Part shown: positions 9,262 to 17,656 of the stretch, piece after piece
Position numbering within the stretch: position 1 is the stretch's first letter
How the letters are laid out: the number at the start of each line of letters is the position of its first letter
NCBI RefSeq assembly: GCF_016887565.1
Contig: NZ_CP069396.1
Location: forward strand, 124,001 to 188,000
DNA: 64,000 bases
Source of the DNA: Archangium violaceum
Lineage (GTDB): Bacteria > Myxococcota > Myxococcia > Myxococcales > Myxococcaceae
Direction of reading: 5' to 3'
Notes under the pieces: generated by a model
What the model was told of the DNA's origin: nothing
Seen by the model: the letters and a program-made list of their open reading frames with translations, nothing else
Databases searched by the model: none
Position numbers and translations under genes: made by a program

Positions 9262-9637
9262 GTCCCGGCGCGTCGGCGCGTCCGTCGGAGTGGGAGGAGC
9301 GAGGCAGGCGCACGGTGAAGGTCGAGCCCCTCCCGGGGCTGCTCTCCACCTGGATGCTACCGCCATGCAGCTCGACGATCTGCCGCACGATGTAGAGCCC
9401 CAGGCCGAGCCCACCGTAGTGCCGTGACGACACCGCCCGCTCGAACCTTCCGAAGATGAAGGGCAGACGCTCGGGGGCGATGCCGATGCCCCGGTCCCTC
9501 AGCGTGAGCACGGCCGAGCCCTCCTCAAGGGCCACCGTCACCTCGATGGGCGCCGCCGCGCCATACTTGACGGCATTGTCGAGGAGGTTCGTCACCACCT
9601 GCTCGAGCCGGAAGCGATCCCACCGGCCCACCACGGG
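9262..9637 (-). pseudogene. Histidine-kinase 3' fragment, copy 1
   Basis: Nearly identical to the last ~375 bp of the sensor kinase gene whose stop lies at 18548. It encodes the HATPase region ([29 protein letters not shown]) and has no promoter or start of its own. It is joined on the left to the broken DUF2235 gene and on the right to a transposase 3' fragment at 9638. A second copy with a different right junction lies at 16136-16450. Confidence 0.85.
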
Positions 9638-10259
9638 CTACTCAGCGGAGCCAGTGCTGGACGACACGGCGCTGGTGGGGCGGTTGCGCTACGTCCTGGC
9701 CCATGGGGTGAAAGAGGGCCTGGTGGAGAGGAGTGCCGAGTGGCCAGGACTCACGTGTCTACCGCAGCTGCTGGGGCCGGCGAGGCGACTGTTCCAATGG
9801 TTCAACTGGACGAAGCGCTGGAGCAAGAGGAGGAGCGAGGACACGGCAGCGGGGGAGGGGCGCTTCGCCGAGGAAATTGCCGAGCCAGTGGAGTTGGAGG
9901 TGGCGCCACTGCCGTGCTGGGAAGGACTGGGGGAGGAGGAGAGGCAGCGCGCGGTGCGGGGGCTCGTGGAGCAGGTGGAAGCCGAGGCTCGCGCACAGGA
10001 CAAGCCTGTGCTGGGAGTGCGGGCCGTGAGGGCACAGCACCCGCATACCCGGCCCGAGCGCCTCAAGCGGAGCCCTCGGCCGTTAGGGCATGCCTCGACG
10101 CGCCAGGCATTGAAGGAGTTGCGTGAGCAGTACCGGGCCTTCGTCGCGGCATTCCGAGAGGCGGCAGCACGGTGGATGCGAGGGGAGTTCTCGGACAGCT
10201 TTCCGCTCTTCTCTTTTCCGCCGCGTGTCGTGCCGGGTCGCGTCACTCGAATTCTCTGA
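9638..10259 (+). pseudogene. RAYT transposase 3' fragment, copy 1
   Basis: Encodes the C-terminal two thirds of the transposase found intact at 28935-29867, starting exactly at the YSAEPVLDD codons and reading to the natural stop with only minor differences. The N-terminal HUH domain is missing. It ends in a mutated copy of the element end (ATTCTCTGACACC instead of ATTCTTTGACACC). Confidence 0.85.
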
Positions 10260-10335
10260 CACCCTCGCGGGACACCCTCGCGGAGGAGAAGACGATTGTT
10301 CTCTGGAATCTCCGGCTTTCTGAGTTTTGAAACGT

Positions 10336-10347
10336 GTACACGTGTAC
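10336..10347. promoter_or_regulatory. 12-bp perfect palindrome upstream of the KAP gene
   Basis: GTACACGTGTAC lies 74 bp before the GTG of the KAP NTPase gene in AT-richer sequence. It could be an operator. No matching regulator is nearby, so the role is unknown. Confidence 0.3.
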
Positions 10348-10420
10348 GGTGATTTGAACTTGAGCCAGCTCAAGACGCTCGATATTGATCCAATGGTGAG
10401 ATGCATGCGAATATCACCTT

Positions 10421-12718
10421 GTGACGAACCAAAAATGGACTCAGACCAATCGAGCTGCTGCGGACCGGCCTGCGCAGTCGCTTAAGGATGATCTTCTTGG
10501 GAGAGAAGCTTTTGCAAAGTCCCTCGCACACACAATAATCAACTGGAGGGAGCCCGAGAGCTTGGTGGTATCACTCACAGGACCGTGGGGGTCTGGAAAG
10601 AGCAGCATTGTCAATTTCGTCGTTGAAATCCTCCAGAAAGAAGCGGCCAAAAACAATGTAGACATACTTAGATTCAATCCGTGGCAGAGTGCAGACCAAG
10701 CCACATCTGGAGGTCGGCTGCTTCGTGAAATAGCTGTCGCACTTCAGTATGGTGACAAGTCAGAGGAAAATAAAAAGATTGCATTGAAATGGAGTCAATG
10801 GGCTGCAGCGCTTAATCTGTCGACATCGACTTTTGATGCGTATTCCAAAACGCCCATTACGCTAGTAATTTCCGGATTGTTGACAACTGGCGCATTGGCG
10901 GCATCTGGTCATCCAACCATCGAGGCGATTCTTCAATTTGCCGCAATGGTGGCCATTGTCATCGGCCTTTTTCTCCAGAGTTCAGCCGTAATTGCGGAAA
11001 AGGCCGCGGCATTCTTTAACTCGCGCGCAGCCGCAACCGAGCGGACATTGGATGATCTCAAGACCGAGTTGAGAAGTGTAATGGGGCGACGTGGTCGTCA
11101 ACTCATTGTTATTATAGATGATATAGATCGACTCCCCCAACCAGAAGTTCAATCACTTCTTCGTGCAGTCCGGGCCAATGCAGACTTTCCGAGTTTGGTT
11201 TTTCTTCTCGTGTTCGAGCGTGCCGTGGTTGAGCAGGCTATCGCTGATCAGGCACATGTTGACGGTAGCGAATATTTGAAAAAGATTATTCAAGTCCCGT
11301 TTTCTATTCCAGCGTCTTCTCCAATCCAAGTTCAAAAGTTGTTTGTTGCGGCACTCAACGAGGTGATCGGGGAAATTCCAAATACCGTCCCCTTTGATCA
11401 GCGACGCTGGGGAAATCTATTGGTGGGTGGTGTTAATCATTATTTCGTGACATTGCGCGATGTGTATCGTTACATGGCGACATTTGAATTTCATTTGGGC
11501 ATGTTCCGAGGTGGGAAAACGTTGGAGATAAATCAAATTGATTTGATTGGTCTTGAAGTGCTGCGTGTTTTTGAGGCTCGGGTTTATGAGGCATTGCCTC
11601 GTTTTAGAAAACTGCTTTTGGAGGGACCGGGTCAATCAAGCCTCAAGGACCGAAAGTCCTTGGCGCGACGGGAACTCGATGAGCTCGTGGCCCTCTCGCA
11701 GAAACCAGAAAACCATTCCGCTGTTAAGCAGATTCTGTCCGTTATCTTTCAGCCCGTTGAGTGGCTACTGAGCGGTTATGGATACGGATCTGGATTTGAG
11801 GAGAGGTGGGAACGTGATCTGCGAGCATGCAGTGAGACCCATTTTTCGCGTTACTTTCATCTCTCTCTCTCTGAAGGTGATATTTCACAGGCGGAGATAG
11901 AGGCAGTGCTGAATGCTGTATTTGACCGTCCGAGTCTTGTGGCAGAACTAAAGCGACTCAGTGAACGTGGACTGTTGGAGGCGATGTTTGATCGACTGGA
12001 GGCATACAAGGAAACAATAGACACGCGGGCTGCTGTGCCATTTGTGACTGCGCTGTTTGATGTGGGTGATGGTCTGAGAAGCGCGTCTCAAGTGTTTGAT
12101 GTGAGTCCAGAAATGCATGCCGTAAGAGTCGTTTTCTGGTTCCTTCGTCGGATCCCAAGCGAAGCCGAACGCGAGAACACTCTTGCCACAGCCATCAAAG
12201 AAACAACCGGACTTCAGCTACCAGTTAGCCTTGTTTCCTTGGAAGAGCGGCGTGAAAACAAAGCCGGACATGAATATCTTGTTTCAGAGGCACGACTGCC
12301 AGAATTGAAGTCTCTTTGCGTGGATAAAATTACCGCAGCATCCCGAACAGGGTACCTTATTGATCACCCAGAAGTGGCTACGCTTATGTTTCGTTGGTTG
12401 CATTGGACAGATGGCGCTGCTCCACGCGCATGGGCGACTTCGATGGCCTCGAATTCGTATGGTGCACTAGCCTTGGTTCGAGGATTTACGCGAGACGTGT
12501 ATTTCCACAGCCTAGGTGACAAGACTGCACGGTCGCGTCCGCAAATTGGAATCGAAGAGATTGAATGTTTCTTGCCTGTTGAAACCCTTGTAGACAGCTT
12601 GGCTAAAATAGATTCAAAGGCGCTGAAGGGCAGAGAATTGGAGGCATTTGTGGCTTTTGGGGAGTCTGTGGAGAATCGGAAGCGTGAGAAGACAAAAGGA
12701 GAGTCGTCTAAAAGATAA
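10421..12718 (+). CDS. KAP-family P-loop NTPase with membrane insertion
   Basis: 765 residues. Walker A is GPWGSGKSS (about residue 54), Walker B is LIVIIDDIDRL (about 228), and FNPWQ follows Walker A as in KAP NTPases. Between the Walker motifs lie two hydrophobic segments (ITLVISGLLTTGALAA and AAMVAIVIGLFLQS), the usual KAP membrane hairpin. The ~450-residue C-terminal part is helical and unrecognised. The gene is visibly poorer in GC than its neighbours (many A/T third positions), a sign of recent transfer. KAP NTPases include PifA, the F-plasmid protein that blocks phage T7, and many others of unknown role. GTG 10421 is taken as start; no strong ribosome site is visible. It stands alone between fragmented sequences. 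A defence role is an inference. Confidence 0.85.
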   Translation: MTNQKWTQTNRAAADRPAQSLKDDLLGREAFAKSLAHTIINWREPESLVVSLTGPWGSGKSSIVNFVVEILQKEAAKNNVDILRFNPWQSADQATSGGRLLREIAVALQYGDKSEENKKIALKWSQWAAALNLSTSTFDAYSKTPITLVISGLLTTGALAASGHPTIEAILQFAAMVAIVIGLFLQSSAVIAEKAAAFFNSRAAATERTLDDLKTELRSVMGRRGRQLIVIIDDIDRLPQPEVQSLLRAVRANADFPSLVFLLVFERAVVEQAIADQAHVDGSEYLKKIIQVPFSIPASSPIQVQKLFVAALNEVIGEIPNTVPFDQRRWGNLLVGGVNHYFVTLRDVYRYMATFEFHLGMFRGGKTLEINQIDLIGLEVLRVFEARVYEALPRFRKLLLEGPGQSSLKDRKSLARRELDELVALSQKPENHSAVKQILSVIFQPVEWLLSGYGYGSGFEERWERDLRACSETHFSRYFHLSLSEGDISQAEIEAVLNAVFDRPSLVAELKRLSERGLLEAMFDRLEAYKETIDTRAAVPFVTALFDVGDGLRSASQVFDVSPEMHAVRVVFWFLRRIPSEAERENTLATAIKETTGLQLPVSLVSLEERRENKAGHEYLVSEARLPELKSLCVDKITAASRTGYLIDHPEVATLMFRWLHWTDGAAPRAWATSMASNSYGALALVRGFTRDVYFHSLGDKTARSRPQIGIEEIECFLPVETLVDSLAKIDSKALKGRELEAFVAFGESVENRKREKTKGESSKR

Positions 12719-12779
12719 AAAAGCACCATTTGTTGGTTACGTGGTGACTTGAAACAGAGTGTTATGGGCCCGTATTTTC

Positions 12780-12920
12780 AGGAGATGGTAGAGCTTAAGA
12801 CGGATAGGGGCTGTGTTGAGGGGGGAGGGCAGGTGCAGAGGGGCTGAATAGGGACGCGGACGGGTGGCGCTGAGGCTGAGCACCGGACCGTGGATAGGCC
12901 GTGCAGCCCCATTGGGCACA
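12780..12920 (-). repeat. Dispersed repeat family R1, copy 1
   Basis: Read on the minus strand this stretch contains GGGGCTGCACGGCC, then CCCCTCTGCACCTGCCC, then ACACAGCCCCTATCCGT. The same three blocks in the same order recur at about 33170-33260 (minus) and, more diverged, at 54262-54400 (plus). No conserved open frame is shared. Origin unknown. Confidence 0.5.
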
Positions 12921-13093
12921 CGCCAGGCAAAGTTGCTCGCGCGTTCTGGGGGCACGCGACGCCGTTCAGCGCGGGGGTGGACATCGCGCGCCAGACGAAG
13001 AATCGGCCAGACGACCTGGAACTGCCTCCCCGCAGGCTGCCGGTGATCAGGTCCCCTGGTGCCATGCGCTCGCCTGAGATTTAGCATCGCCTC

Positions 13094-13216
13094 GAATACC
13101 TGCGTGGTGATGACCCCGGCCAGCACGGAGGCCGCGCACGCCGCGGTGAGGCCCGACAGCAGGCCAATGGCCGCGAACTCCGAGGCCTGGGCGAGGCGCA
13201 GCTGTCGGCGACTGCC
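13094..13216 (-). pseudogene. Fragment of an FtsX-type permease gene
   Basis: About 120 bp nearly identical to bases 58755-58881 of the intact ybbP-like gene, covering the RLAQASEFAAIGLLSGL transmembrane segment. It is fused directly to a transposase fragment at 13217. No function expected. Confidence 0.85.
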
Positions 13217-13371
13217 CAATGGGGCGAGCCCGTGGAACTGGAAGTAGCACCGTTGCCGTGCTGGGAAGGACTGGGGCAGGAGGCGAGGCGGGGCCTGTGG
13301 GAGGAGGTGGAGGCCCGTACACGGGGCAATCCGGTCCTGGGAGCACGAGCCGTACAGGCGCAGCATCCACA
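13217..13371 (+). pseudogene. RAYT transposase internal fragment, copy 3
   Basis: Corresponds to codons of WGEPVELEVAPLPCW through GARAVQAQHPH of the transposase at 28935-29867, with short deletions. It abuts the 3' region of the protein kinase gene at about 13372. Confidence 0.85.
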
Positions 13372-13417
13372 GAGCGAAATGCTCGGGCTCGGAGCCGCCT
13401 CTTCGGGGCCCCGGGTC

Positions 13418-15181
13418 TCACGGCCAGTGCCAGACGGGGCTCACCGGCAGCTCGCGCGCCAGCACGGCAGCGCCGGGCTTGGAGCCCTCCACCTTCTTCA
13501 CCCGCCCGTCCGTGTCCCCCAGCACGATGCACACGGGGTACTTCCGCCCATCGGGCAGCACGGCCTGCGTGTAGCGGCCCAGGACAGCTGGGAACTTCTC
13601 AGTCCCTGCAACCTCGTAGATGCCGGGGCCTGTCCAGAGGCGGCCGTGGAGCAGCGTCCCCTCGGGCAGGTTGCCGTCTCCCTCCACGAGGCGCCCGGTG
13701 ACGGGGCCGTCCTGGTAGACACCGGCCTCGCTGGCGTCGCCGGGCTGGTTGATGTCCACGACGGCCCGAAGAGGGCTGCTCGTCCGAATCTTCAGCTCCC
13801 GAGTCATGGCCTCGGCCGCCTCCTTGGGGCAGTCCTCGGGCTCCGGGGGCTTCACCTGCACGGCGGGGCAGCCGAGGCCGGCGACAGCGCACAGCCAGGC
13901 GGCGAGGAAACTCGAGGAGGCGGAGGGGGGAGTGGTGGACACGGACGGGCTTCCTTTCTCGGCATGGCCAGACCGAGGCGGTAGCGCCTCGGGTAGAGGC
14001 GCGAGTGTGGAGCGCGCCAGCCACAAGACAAGGCCGACTACAGTCAGGCTCGCCAACAGCACCCGGGGCCACCTTGAGCGCCGGGGACGGCCAGGGGCTG
14101 CCGCCGGGGCCTCCCGCGGATGGGGAGCCTCCTCCGGGGCCGCGCGCGCCGTTTCGGGCGGCTGGGCCGGCGGAGCCACCTCTTCCTGGGGCGTGGGCTC
14201 CACCGGGTGCGGCTCGGCCTCGAAGAGCGGCACCTTCCAGGCGGGGGAGAGCCTCTCCCGCTCGGCTGCCTGCTCCAACGCCTGTAGCAGCGCCCCGGTG
14301 CTGGGGTACCGGTCCTCGGGCTTCTTCTCCAGCAGCCTCATGGCGATGTCGCTGAGGGAGCGCGGCGCCAGGGGGTTGAGGAGGTAGGGCGCAGTTGGGG
14401 ACACGGTGGCGATGGCGGCCACCAGCTGCTCGTCAGGCAGCTCGGGGTTGAAGGGGTGCAGGTCCGTGAGGGCCTGGAAGAGCAGCACCCCCAGCGCGTA
14501 CAGGTCCGCGGGTGCGCCCCCTTGGAAGGGCACGCCCTTCTTCCACACCGCTGAGCGCGTGTAGGCCAGGAGCTCGGGCGGCAGCAGGTGCATGACGCCC
14601 TCGGGCAGGCCCAGCGTCTTGGTGAGGGCTCCCGGCAGACGCACGGTGCCGAAGTCGATGAGGAAGGGGCGACCGTCCTCCCGGCGGATGAGGAGGTTCT
14701 CCGCCTTCAAATCCCGGTGGTACACGCCGCGCTGGTGCAGCACACCCACGGTGCGCACCACGTCGCTGAAGGTGTCCACCAGCCTGGCGGCGTGAGGAGG
14801 GTTGCGCCAGCGCCACTGGTGCCAGTTGTCCCCGTCCACGTAGTCGGTGACGAGGAAGGGGTAGCCCTGGGTGGGGTTGGGCCAGCAGTCCACCGCGTAC
14901 AGGCGCAGCAGGTTGGGGTGAGAGGCGTAGGTGAAGAGGGCGGCCGCCTCGCGCGCCAGCCGCCGGTAGGCGCTCTTCTCCTCCACGTACTCCTCCTCCG
15001 AGAGCTCCTCCTTGGCCTCGGAGAGAGGGAGGAGCCCCATCTTCAGGGAGTAGGGCTTGTTGTCCCGCTCCACCAAGAAGACGCGGGAGGAGCCGCCACG
15101 GCCCAGTACCTGGACGATGCGCCAGGGCCCCACCATGTGGCCAGGTTGGAGGAGGTCGGGATGCAGGGCTTCCGCCGTCAT
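13418..15181 (-). CDS. Membrane Ser/Thr protein kinase with secreted C-terminal domain
   Basis: 587 residues. The N-terminal Hanks-type kinase domain has GRGGSSRV (residues 28-35), a catalytic Lys in YSLKMG (47), YHRDLKAEN (154-162) and IDFGTV (175-180), so it looks active. A Pro/Glu-rich juxtamembrane linker follows, then one transmembrane helix (WPRVLLASLTVVGLVLWLA, about 373-391) and an extracytoplasmic part with a second hydrophobic stretch and a compact domain ending in GRYTQAVLPDGRKYPVCIVLGD. Its start lies 12 bp after the stop of the DUF2381 gene, so the two form an operon. This pairing is a recurring myxobacterial arrangement and suggests DUF2381 and the kinase work together at the envelope; that is inference. 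A collapsed paralogue of the same pair lies at 44206-45425. Confidence 0.93.
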   Translation of the reverse strand: MTAEALHPDLLQPGHMVGPWRIVQVLGRGGSSRVFLVERDNKPYSLKMGLLPLSEAKEELSEEEYVEEKSAYRRLAREAAALFTYASHPNLLRLYAVDCWPNPTQGYPFLVTDYVDGDNWHQWRWRNPPHAARLVDTFSDVVRTVGVLHQRGVYHRDLKAENLLIRREDGRPFLIDFGTVRLPGALTKTLGLPEGVMHLLPPELLAYTRSAVWKKGVPFQGGAPADLYALGVLLFQALTDLHPFNPELPDEQLVAAIATVSPTAPYLLNPLAPRSLSDIAMRLLEKKPEDRYPSTGALLQALEQAAERERLSPAWKVPLFEAEPHPVEPTPQEEVAPPAQPPETARAAPEEAPHPREAPAAAPGRPRRSRWPRVLLASLTVVGLVLWLARSTLAPLPEALPPRSGHAEKGSPSVSTTPPSASSSFLAAWLCAVAGLGCPAVQVKPPEPEDCPKEAAEAMTRELKIRTSSPLRAVVDINQPGDASEAGVYQDGPVTGRLVEGDGNLPEGTLLHGRLWTGPGIYEVAGTEKFPAVLGRYTQAVLPDGRKYPVCIVLGDTDGRVKKVEGSKPGAAVLARELPVSPVWHWP

Positions 15182-15193
15182 GGGGTGGCGCTC

Positions 15194-16078
15194 CTACAGC
15201 TTCACTTCGGGGATGGAGAGGCGCCGGGTGCCGCTCTTGTCCAGCAGTTCCAGGCGGAGGAATTCGCCCGCATCCCAGAAGGGAGCTTCCGTCTCCAGGG
15301 CCACGAGGCCCTCCTCCCCGGGCGCGAGCTGGGCCTTGTCCATGTCCACGGAGCGCACCTTCACGGGCGTGCCGTTTGGCCGGGTGAGCCGCGCCTCTCC
15401 CGGCCCCCAGGGCTTCTGTCCCGGGAGGTTGCGCACGCGGACGACGGCGAGCGCCCAGGTGGTGGCGCGGTACGCCTCCCCCTTCACCACCTTCAGCCCA
15501 CTCTGAGGCCCCGTGGGAACGAGCTCGATGCGCCGGGCCTGTACGCCCTTGAAGTCCAGCCGCCCGGAGAAGACGAGCCCGGCGGGACCGCTCACGGCCT
15601 GCAATGCCGCTAGCGCAGCCTCCTTCTCCGCCAGCGCTGCTTCCAGCGCCTCCACCGTGCGCGAGCGGCGCACCACCTCCACCTCCTTGTCCACCAGGGT
15701 GGGGTGGGTGACGAGAACGAGCGTGGCCACCGCGGGGGAGGCGCCGTCCCGGTAGCGCACCCGCACCACCAGCCTCTCCTCGGCGCCCAGATCGACGGAG
15801 GGCTCCACGGCGATGAGGCGCTCCCCTACATCCACCCAACGGAAACGCGCCGGCCGCCCCTCCACCTCCACCGAGGCCTTGTCGAGGGAGGCGTCGAAGC
15901 GCAGGTAGGTGGCGACACCTACGGCCACCCGCGCCTCCGGTACCGCCTCATTGGGGTTGTTGGGGAGGACGACTTGCCGTTGCTGCTGCTCTCGGGCGGG
16001 GGGCTGCGTCTGCGCTGCCGCCGGTGCCGCCAGGGACAGGGTGAGGAGGGCCAGGAATAGGAGTGATGGTAGTGCCAG
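15194..16078 (-). CDS. DUF2381 secreted protein (myxobacterial paralogous family)
   Basis: 294 residues if read from CTG at 16076-16078. That start gives a clear signal peptide (LPSLLFLALLTLSLAAPAAAQ), lies nine bases after a CGAGG site, and is the only near-cognate start between the upstream in-frame TAG and the signal sequence; the same CTG and TAG are kept in the second copy at 45425. The later GTG at 15928 would lose the signal. The mature protein has VAVGVATYLRFD, RFRWVDVGERLIAVEP, a Glu/Ala-rich coiled stretch (VEALEAALAEKEAALAALQ) and a beta-rich C terminus, matching DUF2381. It is first in an operon with the kinase. Function unknown; likely periplasmic or surface. Confidence 0.85.
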   Translation of the reverse strand: MALPSLLFLALLTLSLAAPAAAQTQPPAREQQQRQVVLPNNPNEAVPEARVAVGVATYLRFDASLDKASVEVEGRPARFRWVDVGERLIAVEPSVDLGAEERLVVRVRYRDGASPAVATLVLVTHPTLVDKEVEVVRRSRTVEALEAALAEKEAALAALQAVSGPAGLVFSGRLDFKGVQARRIELVPTGPQSGLKVVKGEAYRATTWALAVVRVRNLPGQKPWGPGEARLTRPNGTPVKVRSVDMDKAQLAPGEEGLVALETEAPFWDAGEFLRLELLDKSGTRRLSIPEVKL

Positions 16079-16135
16079 TGGGGGTGACCTCGCCGGTTCA
16101 CCCTAGCAGATGCCGCATCAGGGACAGCTGTCGTC

Positions 16136-16450
16136 GTACTGGTTCGTGCAGGTCAGCCGACGGCTCCCTCACGGGAGTCCCGGCGCGTCGGCGCGTCCGT
16201 CGGAGTGGGAGGAGCGAGGCAGGCGCACGGTGAAGGTCGAGCCCCTCCCGGGGCTGCTCTCCACCTGGATGCTACCGCCATGCAGCTCGACGATCTGCCG
16301 CACGATGTAGAGCCCCAGTCCGAGCCCACCGTAGTGCCGTGACCACACCGCGCTCGAACCTTCCGAAGATGAGGGGTAGACGCTCGGGGGCGATACCGAT
16401 GCCCCGGTCCCTCAGCGTGAGCACGGACGAGCCCTCCTCGAGGGCCACCG
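16136..16450 (-). pseudogene. Histidine-kinase 3' fragment, copy 2
   Basis: A second copy of the kinase 3' end found at 9262-9637 and intact at 18548. Homology to the intact locus also covers ~30 bp beyond the stop (TTCGTGCAGGTCAGCC). It has small indels and ends earlier than copy 1, within the codons for EGSAVLTL, where it is fused to a transposase fragment. Confidence 0.85.
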
Positions 16451-16451
16451 T

Positions 16452-16820
16452 CTACTCAGCGGAGCCAGTGCTGGACGACACGGCGCTGGTGGGGCGGTTG
16501 CGCTACGTCCTGGCCCATGGGGTGAAAGAGGGCCTGGTGGAGAGGAGTGCCGAGTGGCCAGGACTCACGTGTCTACCGCAGCTGCTGGGGCCGGCGAGGC
16601 GACTGTTCCAATGGTTCAACTGGACGAAGCGCTGGAGCAAGAGGAGGAGCGAGGACACGGCAGCGGGGGAGGGGCGCTTCGCCGAGGAAATTGCCGAGCC
16701 AGTGGAGTTGGAGGTGGCGCCACTGCCGTGCTGGGAAGGACTGGGGGAGGAGGAGAGGCAGCGCGCGGTGCGGGGGCTCGTGGAGCAGGTGGAAGCCGAG
16801 GCTCGCGCACAGGACAAGCG
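16452..16820 (+). pseudogene. RAYT transposase fragment, copy 2
   Basis: Starts at the same YSAEPVLDD point as copy 1 and is nearly identical to it through EEVEAEARAQDK-type codons, then ends where an unrelated short 3' remnant begins. Missing both the HUH domain and the C terminus. Confidence 0.85.
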
Positions 16821-16905
16821 GGCGAGTTCGTCATCGACGGGCTGATCGTCGCCGCGCGCCAGCTCGCCCATCTGGCACAGGCTTCGCTGGGCGCTTCGGC
16901 GTAGC
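16821..16905 (+). pseudogene. Short 3' remnant of an unidentified gene
   Basis: An open frame ending GLIVAARQLAHLAQASLG and a stop at about 16903 follows the transposase fragment. It looks like the last ~27 codons of a helical protein. I cannot name the family. Confidence 0.3.
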
Positions 16906-16941
16906 CGGCAACGGCTCGCCGATGCGAGCGCGCGGCCGGGC

Positions 16942-17385
16942 TCAGCCCTGGACTTCCGCCCTGAATGCAATCTCGATCAGCTGCTCGGGGAAGGCCAAGG
17001 CAGACACGCCGATCAGATTGCTGGCAACCTGCGGCACCGCCTGCTTGTAGACCAGCGGCCGCACCTTCGAACTGGCTGCGAAGGCAGACGGAACGTCGAG
17101 CACGAACAGCGTTTCTTCCACCACGTCCGCCATGGTCGCGCCCAGTTCGGCCAACAGCACCTCGGCATTCTCGTAGGTGCGCTTCATCTGCGCTTCCATG
17201 GTCGAGAAGTCCGCGGGCTTGCCGTCCGCGCCCAGCGCTGCCGGAGCGACGAGCTCGCCCTGCGGGGTGTGCGAAAGCTGGCCGGAGACGTAGATGGTGT
17301 TGTTCAAGCGTACGGCCTGCACGTAGCCATACGCCTTTTCCCAAGGAACCCCGAAGCTGACGGTCTTTCGATTCGAGCTGCTCAT
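16942..17385 (-). CDS. RidA family protein (YjgF/YER057c/UK114)
   Basis: 147 residues. It has the RidA hallmarks IYVSGQLSHTPQGELV, TMEAQMKRTYENAEVLLAELGATMADVVEETLFVLD, and a final strand LIEIAFRAEVQG. The arginine that binds substrate carboxylate in classical RidA (in R-ERPARS near the end) is not visible; the region reads NLIGVSALAFPEQ, so it is probably a RidA-like subgroup rather than a true enamine deaminase. The start ATG at 17383-17385 follows a GAGGG site. The frame is open further upstream through 17592, but that part has no RidA similarity. Cytosolic. Confidence 0.88.
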   Translation of the reverse strand: MSSSNRKTVSFGVPWEKAYGYVQAVRLNNTIYVSGQLSHTPQGELVAPAALGADGKPADFSTMEAQMKRTYENAEVLLAELGATMADVVEETLFVLDVPSAFAASSKVRPLVYKQAVPQVASNLIGVSALAFPEQLIEIAFRAEVQG

Positions 17386-17656
17386 GATGTCGCCCTCTGA
17401 GTGGAAGCCGAATTCTGAACGGCCCCACCGCCGGCAGCACCCCCCATCCGAGGGAGCCTCGCACTCCTCCGGCGAGGCATCGCGGCATGCGCCGGGCCAG
17501 GGCTGGAGGGGGCCACCCTCCTCAAACGCAGCTTCGACTTCAGTCAGTTCCGCCCATGCGTCCACCCGCTGGAAGCGCACCTTCCGACCCATGCGCCCTC
17601 CGCTGCTGGGGTAGCCTCCCCGCCCGCCCCGGCGATCCGGGGCCTCGGAGGCTCGG
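17386..17656. other. Intergenic region, possible gene-start remnant
   Basis: On the minus strand an ATG at 17592 opens MGRKVRFQRVDAWAELTEV, which looks protein-like and runs in frame into the RidA gene with low-complexity sequence between. It may be the start of a lost gene. No other feature seen. Confidence 0.25.

Noticed and set aside
9456-10259. Apparent 267-residue fusion protein
   Set aside because: The first part is antisense to kinase sequence and the second a transposase 3' fragment; the frame is open by chance across a joint.
12737-13366. 209-codon minus-strand open frame as a gene
   Set aside because: It crosses repeat R1, an FtsX fragment and a transposase fragment; its protein is an accidental chimera.
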